From contig JARCOQ010000005.1 in the NCBI GenBank assembly GCA_029207755.1, positions 51,549,563 to 51,613,562 on the forward strand: 64,000 nt of DNA. The letters run 5' to 3'. Shown piece after piece: positions 57,906-64,000 of this stretch. The stretch's first letter is position 1, and every line of letters begins with the position of its first letter. This DNA comes from Chamaea fasciata (lineage: Eukaryota > Chordata > Aves > Passeriformes > Sylviidae). The notes under the pieces are model-generated. The model had not been told where the DNA came from, searched no databases, and saw nothing but the letters and a program-made list of their open reading frames with translations. The position numbers and the translations under genes were made by a program.

Positions 57906-60900
57906 AAAAAAATTGCTCTCTTGCTCAGATTGCTCTCACTGGCAGCAATCTCCTTGGATTCCTTGGCTGGATCAAACCCACCAGATCAATTGCACTCCTA
58001 AAAAATGAGGGTCTGTTTTCTTTTCATTAACTATTCTGGGAATTTGTTTTGTACTGCAAACAATACAGAAAACAAACTTTATTCAAAAATTTCTTCCCAT
58101 ATAGAAGAATGTACTTTTCCATGCCAGTGTAAATAAGGTGTTGCTGTGGGAAGTCATCCTAGGCTTTAAATCTAATCCATATTTTGCCCACTGGGGCTAT
58201 CTGGCCAAATGGAAATTAGACACCCTGGGACATGAGCCCCCAGGGCATCTCAGTAACAACAGAAAGGGTTTAAAGATTTGTCATAATTATGGTGAACAAT
58301 AAATATCTGAGCAGAGTGGCAGATTTTTGTGGTATAGGGAGGGACCCCACTGGGAGCTGCCCATGATTGTATGTCCTATTTTTCCCTTTTTCAGTCTGAG
58401 CTCTTATGTGCATCAAGAATTTTTATGAATTAAATACCCTGTTTTGATTAAAACTGCACCAAAAGTGAAGGCACATCTTATCCTAAAGTAATTTATTCCA
58501 TTCTGGTGGAAACGGATAAACCAAATATTAAAAAAAAACCAAAAAAACAAAAAAACTTAATAGGAAAAATATTACACAATGCACCAGGGTCTCATGACTG
58601 GAATAAAAATATCTTCAAGCATCCTTCCAACTGAATTGTGCTGTTTATGCTGTTAGCAGAGACAAGGGTTTAGTTTCCATGCTGCTCAGGGTCTGTGGAT
58701 CAGCCTCATTTTCAACACTGGGTATCATTCTTAAGGAAATCTTTCTTGTACTGGAAATCTTTCTTTCTTGTACTGCCAAGCTGAAGTCAAACCAGTCTTC
58801 CAGCACTCCAGTATGTAAAAATGTGTATTTATTCTCCCATACGCTTTCTGTCGGACTGCATTCCTACAGCCTGAGAAAACAGTGCACAAGCTAAATCAAA
58901 GATAACCCAAAAATACTTTCATAATGAACCCTTAAAAATCTTTTACACTGGTGACTGGACTGAAAAATTCCCTTGCAATAAGAGTATCAATAAAAGTAAT
59001 TCTTCCTGTTCTTATTGAAGACGTTCTGAGCTCTAACCAGTATTTCCTTGAGTTTTGAGTCATGTTTTACTCCTGATGGAAGGATCAGAGATGGAATTAT
59101 GAGTGAGCAAGTCTTGACTGCTTTCAGGGATCTCAGCTACAAGTCAAGGGAGATAACTGAGTCTGCTCTGAAAGGTGATAGGACAGCTAGATGTTACACA
59201 GAGAGAAAAGGGATCTGTTCTGATTAAATGAGAACATCTGGTCGGCTTCCTGTGGGAAATTATTCTAATTTTAATAGCAATAAAAGCAATTCAATATATC
59301 TAGAAGGCAGACCCTTTAAAGAGCCAGACACTGTGTGTTGAAGGCTGGGGGTCAGTTCAAATGGAGATCAGTAGCAAAAGTCACTGTCAATGCCAGGGAT
59401 CAAGACAAGATCCCAGCAACCTCCTGCCTGCTGGTTTGACTTTTTAATGATGTCCAGATCTATCTAATTTTACCTGTACTACACTTACAACACCGAGAGG
59501 CTGCCAAGGTCCCACTACTGGTGAACATTTGATGAAAAAACAGCAATTACATATGGACTGGTACTGCAACATTTCCTTTCAATAGGGTGGTGTTGCTTCT
59601 TTACAACATGGATGTCCCTGCCTTCCCGCTCCCACTGGGAAGTCCTCAGAGGGACTTGGAACTTCATCCATAAATAAGTTACACTGTAATTATATTATTT
59701 ATATTTATGCCAGAACCCCTTAGAATGAAGGGAGCGTAAGAGAAGATTGGCTGTAATTGCCTGCTATTTGAATTGTTAATTATTATTGAATGGCTGCAGT
59801 CCACAGAAAGAGAAGTCATGTGAAAACAAGAAAAAAAATCAACAGGAAAGTTAGTCAAGAGGAAGAGATGTTCTTTCTAGCACACAGACATGACAACAAG
59901 GGACAATATGAACCGGAGCCATCTCAGACTGCCTGTGGGTGCCCTGCCAGTACTCAGAGCAAAAATAGGACTCATAACACCAACATCTGACTTTCAAGAC
60001 TCAAGGCTGCAAAGGCTCCTGCTGGCAGCTGCAAAAAAGAATCAGAAATAAAAATAAATATTAGCTAAAGCGGAGGGGAAAACAAAGGAGAGTCTCAAGG
60101 ACATTGAAATACTCCTGATGTCTGGGAGAAAAACTACTTATTTTGAAGAAGAACTTTCTGGCTTGTTGCAGAGTTGCAGAATTACCACCACTTACTAGCA
60201 CCAGAGGTACCCAGACAGAAGAGAGAGGTGATCCCTGCTTCAAAAATAGAAGCATGGGCACATGCAAGTGAACAGATGGGAAAGGATTGTCGGGGCCTGC
60301 TTCATCTGCAGACATCCTGTGCCTGCTGCCAGGATCAATCCAGTTAAATACCTTTACAAAACAAAATAAAACAAAACACCAGCCCCCCAATAAACAAACA
60401 AATAAAGCCCAAACAAATAAGCTCCTTCCTGGAGCCATGCTTTTCTCTCAGGCTGTAGCAAAACAGATGTCACACTGCGGTGGCCATCAGGGACACTGGG
60501 TCTTCTCCACTCAGAAACATAAAAATTCTCAGGAGCATGGAGTCACTGATTGAAAAATCAAAACCACAAAGGGAATGGAAACAGGAAAATCTCCACAGAG
60601 TCCCCTACATAATCAAGCATAGCAAAGCAGCACAACAGGACTCTTGCTTAATTTCATGTCCCAGATATCCCATGATCATCATCCAACTCTTCAGCACCCT
60701 CCAAATCCCAAGTGTCCTGCTCTGGAACACAGGCCAGATCCTATCCCTGTTGGGTCAGTCCAAGTGACCCACAAAGGGCAGGACCTCCAGGCAACAAGGA
60801 GAGGGCCTTTGAACATCTGTGGGGTATGAAAATGACGAAAAAATTTTCTAATGGCAATAATTCCCTAGGGAATCTTTTAAATTTGTGTTCCCCCAGAGAG

Positions 60901-63689
60901 CTTTGAAGGCAAATAATCCCAAACCACATCCTCTGGCAAGCTATCACCTTTCTAAGTAAATAATTTTCCCTCAAAATGCCTTAGCACAAATTTTTCACTG
61001 CTGATGGGAGGGATGAGAGCTTGCACTCACTGAGCTGGAGTTGGAATCTTTGGTTTCTACCAGGTGGTGACATTCATCTGCCTAAAACAAAGTATCTTGA
61101 TACTGTGCATTAGGATTAGAGGACTATCACCATGATCTAAAGACAGGGCTGGGTAATTTTATATTTCATGTCCTTCCCAGGGGCCCTCAGAGACTCTGGA
61201 GATGGAAAACCAATATAGCAGATACTTTGTGACTAACAAAGAGAAGAGACAAACAGCCCCCCAGAGCACACTGAATTCCTGATAAGAGGCAATAAATGGA
61301 GAAGGAACTTGAGGGACAGGCAGGAATTTTGAAGAGAGAGGCTACAAAAGAAAAAGTCTCCAATAAAAAAGGTATCAAACTCAAAGTGATTGTGAGCAGC
61401 AGGAAAGGCTGAATAACTTGCTGAATCTCATTTGTAATGTGATCTGAAGGACAAGTTGCCAAGTCCTATCAATGTGCTTAGGAAATATAGTCCTGCTTTT
61501 TATTCACATTCCTCCTATCCTTTCACAGATGAAAAGGGAACAGAAGGTATGACACCTGAGTAACATAAACAGGCTGAACAAGCTGCATCCCCTCTCCAAG
61601 AACCCTGATCTGAAAGGACAGTGAAAAATTAGGGCTTATATTTGTAACCAGTGTACTCAGAATGTGTCACCACAGATGGACTTGAAAAGACAGCAAATAC
61701 TCCTAATATAGATCCTCCTTCTTCACCTACAGAGGATAAGATGCTTTCTGATTCCTTCACCTCCTTTTCCCTTCATGAAACCTGTTAGGAAAAAAATAAT
61801 TCCTCACATTTCATCATCCCACAGACCTCTGTAAGTCTGTCAGATAGTGCTTCAGGTGACTCAGGCTGGAACAACAATAACAATCACTTGCTGGAAACCT
61901 CAGACATCCTTCTTGGGAGGCCACTGTCCTGGGACAACAGGCAACCCAGTCATATTTCTCCTCTAGATATGGCAAAATCCTGACCTGATCCAGAATTTTC
62001 AGTATAAGGACTTGCAGCCATAATGCAAAAATTTGGGCCAACAGACACAGCTGCCTGTGGCTCCAGCTGGGAAAGGGTTTCCTACCATAGTCACTATTTG
62101 GTATGGTGATTTTTACTGTTTTCTTCTCTGAATTAGGATAAAAATCCAAAGATTTCAAACTAAAGATATATTTTATAATTAATTAGTTAGAACAAAGTGG
62201 TTTCAAGCAGGGGAAAAAAAGCCCACAATGAAAAATGCTCAGAACTGTTAAATCTTAGTACAGACCATCTTAAAACTTTTAACTGATAATGTAGTTGAGT
62301 TTTTTCCAAAGTTAACTTTTCTGTAAACATTTGAGGATTTAAAATCAGCATTTTTCAGAAATAAGGACAGAGATCAGCAAATGTTTTCTAAAGTGTAGAG
62401 CTGCCATGTTAAACGTGGAAGCAATACGAAGTGCTTCTATTTAAGGATTATCATGACAGGTGCAGGTGAAACGTTTCAGAACAGAGTGAGAATGAGAAAA
62501 AACTAGAAATTTACATATTTATTTGTCAAAAAACAGCAAAACATTGTTGTTCATATTGCCTCCTATACAACTGTGGTGTTTTATTGTTAGGGGTTTTTTT
62601 CTTTGAAAGCTGCTTTTTAAAGGTCCCGCCAAGTAAAAAGTCTACAAAGATGATTTTTCTATGTTGTTTTAGACACAAAATCACCTTCATTTGAAATCAT
62701 TGCTCACTCAGGTTCACCGTACTCCTTCCCTGGAGTCCTGGGAGCCATCTCCCATTTGGGAAAGTGTGGAGTGGGAAGGAAGAAAAATCACTCCACACTG
62801 AAGATGTGAGTTACACGTGAAGATCTTGAAGGACTCAGGAGCTCTACTTACTTCTGTATAATGTGTTCTACTTAAAAGTACGGTCTCACAAGGATTTCAC
62901 TTACTTTTTTTTTTTTTTAATAATAAAATCATATTAAATGAAAAGACAGGCTTGACAAAGGTAGTGGAGAGTGCTGCTTTGCTTAACAGGCTGTGGCAAG
63001 CATTCAAATTCTGGTCTGAACTGTAGCAATCCTTTATGCTGTCAAGAGGTACAACTCCTCTCTGACAGAATGTACTGCAAATTTTATGAGAGAAAACCAA
63101 AGCCAATTCTTGTAACATCCATTAGAATTCCTCTCAGTCTGTCTGGGTGAGATCTGGAGGACTGCAAGTTTTCCAGCTATTTCTCCATGCTGGTAAATAG
63201 CAGTTTACTACTGTTTCCACCTTAAGAACTGGAGAAATTGTATCTGCCACTTTTAAATCATTAACCTCTGCAAAACTTTCCTGCTCCAGCATTTAGCAGA
63301 GAGAACTATCAAAAATATGTGTCTGACACTGTAATGAGAACTCAGTTGATGCTCCACCTAAAATCACACAGTGAAACATTGGTGCAGAACTCTGTGTACC
63401 TTGCTTAGTTGAGTGTGCAAGGAATACTGACCTTTACAATATTTTGCATTCATAAATGTCCCAGAATTAGGGTGTCTGCAAATCAAAGACAGAGGTGGAA
63501 CTCAAAGTTGCAGGAGAGGTGGTTTGATGACCAGGAATTGGAATGATCTGAGAAGTGAAATGTTTCCATGAAAAGAAAGGAGCTCTCCTATGCTCTCCTA
63601 AGAAGCTGATAGGGTTATATATATAACCCTGAACTCCAGGTCTGTTTGGTATAAATAAAAGCTGTAATAGTCCTATATTTGAGGGCTCC
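57906..63689. other. unique block, no gene seen
   Basis: 5.8 kb without recognisable transposons. 59640-59800 is AT-rich with words such as GTAATTGCC and TTGTTAATTATTATTGAATG and has conserved-element texture. An AAAAC/AAATAAAC-rich patch lies at 60357-60420. A perfect 20-bp palindrome lies at 63611-63630. Frames such as 60061-60438 minus (125 codons) and 61814-62158 minus (114 codons) have no family or splice support. Confidence 0.4.
63611..63630. repeat. perfect 20-bp palindrome
   Basis: AGGGTTATATATATAACCCT is exactly self-complementary with no spacer, the longest perfect palindrome I found. It lies about 60 bp 5' of the terminal CR1 copy. Confidence 0.75.
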
Positions 63690-64000
63690 TGGAAGCTCCC
63701 AGTTTAGGAAGCCCTGGTGAAGCCTCACCTGGAGAGCTGTGTTCAGCTCTGGACTCCTCAGGACAGGAGGGACAGGGAGCTCCTGGAGCGGGGCCAGCAG
63801 AAGCTGCAGAGATGATTTAGGGCCTGGAGCATCTCTGACAGGGAAAGGCTGAGGGAGCTGGGGCTGTCCAGCCTCGAGAGGAGCCCCAGCTGAGAGGGGC
63901 CCTCAGCCCTGGGTGTCCCTGTGAGCAGGGAGGGCTCCGAGCAGGGCCCGGGCTCTGCTCCGGGGTCCCAGCAATGGCACCAGAGGAACGGGCAGGGACT
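63690..64000 (+). repeat. CR1 LINE fragment, young subfamily, cut by window end
   Basis: Same GC-rich subfamily as 27690-28214: GGACAGGAGGGACAGGGAGC, GAGATGATTTAGGGCCTGGA, GAGAGGGGCCCTCAGCCCTG and CACCAGAGGAACGGGCAGGG. Identity to that copy is about 96% over the shared ~265 bp, by eye. The 3' end lies outside the window. Confidence 0.93.

Noticed and set aside
1..64000. Bacterial or phage genes, CRISPR array, operons, integrons
   Set aside because: No long dense coding, no ribosome-binding pattern and no spacer-repeat array; repeat content is vertebrate and avian.
1..64000. Internal retroviral or CR1 protein-coding regions
   Set aside because: No gag, pol, env or CR1 reverse-transcriptase/endonuclease frame is visible; only LTRs and CR1 3' ends remain.
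1..64000. tRNA, rRNA or snRNA genes
   Set aside because: I saw no cloverleaf A/B-box pair or recognisable rRNA or snRNA segment; a covariance-model scan was not possible, so small RNAs are not excluded.

Overview
This window looks like ordinary nuclear DNA from a bird, probably a neoavian and plausibly a songbird. The evidence is repeat content recognised by eye. About twenty fragments of the avian non-LTR retrotransposon CR1 lie on both strands, mostly truncated at the 5' end. Three solo LTRs of two avian ERVL-type endogenous retrovirus families are present, all in minus orientation. Long pure purine microsatellites occur, and SINE or L1-like repeats are absent. The unique sequence is AT-rich and stop-rich in all frames, as expected of intergenic or deep intronic DNA. 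I see no prokaryotic gene layout, operon, rRNA, tRNA or CRISPR array, and no complete protein-coding gene that I can name.

Layout. 0-3 kb: a CR1 copy, a solo LTR and two short CR1 tails. 3-9.7 kb: mostly unique, with two weak exon candidates (4.4 and 5.8 kb; the second is followed by overlapping AATAAA signals) and an internally deleted CR1 at 7.8-8.15 kb. 9.7 kb: a 233-bp (GGAGA)n array. 10-19 kb: four CR1 fragments, a 37-A tract, a ~1-kb ERVL LTR (16.5-17.6 kb) and a 218-bp (GGAA)n array. 19-28.2 kb: CR1 tails, two long homopolymers, exon-like segments at 24.2 and 26.6 kb, and two larger CR1 copies, the second (27.7-28.2 kb) of a GC-rich, young-looking subfamily. 28-39.2 kb: unique DNA with three CR1 fragments, a (GGTT)8 repeat and an AT-rich stretch at 36.7-37.3 kb with the texture of a conserved non-coding element. 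39.2-49.2 kb: about 10 kb with no transposon I can recognise. It holds the two GC-rich open segments (44.7 and 46.5 kb) that are the best places to look for exons. 49.2-50.5 kb: a nested repeat cluster of solo LTR, two inverted CR1 pieces and a 41-A tract. 50.5-63.7 kb: mostly unique, with small duplications, hairpins and one CR1 tail. 63.7-64.0 kb: a second copy of the young CR1 subfamily, cut by the window edge.

The longest open frames are repeat artefacts: antisense frames through CR1 and LTR DNA, and frames kept open by the (GGAGA)n and (GGAA)n arrays. The possible exons are given with low confidence because acceptor- and donor-like dinucleotides are common by chance. No novel biological system is visible. 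The more interesting items are the exon-like segments, the inverted CR1 pair beside an LTR, the two polypurine arrays, and an LTR that keeps a TATA/CRE-like promoter core.
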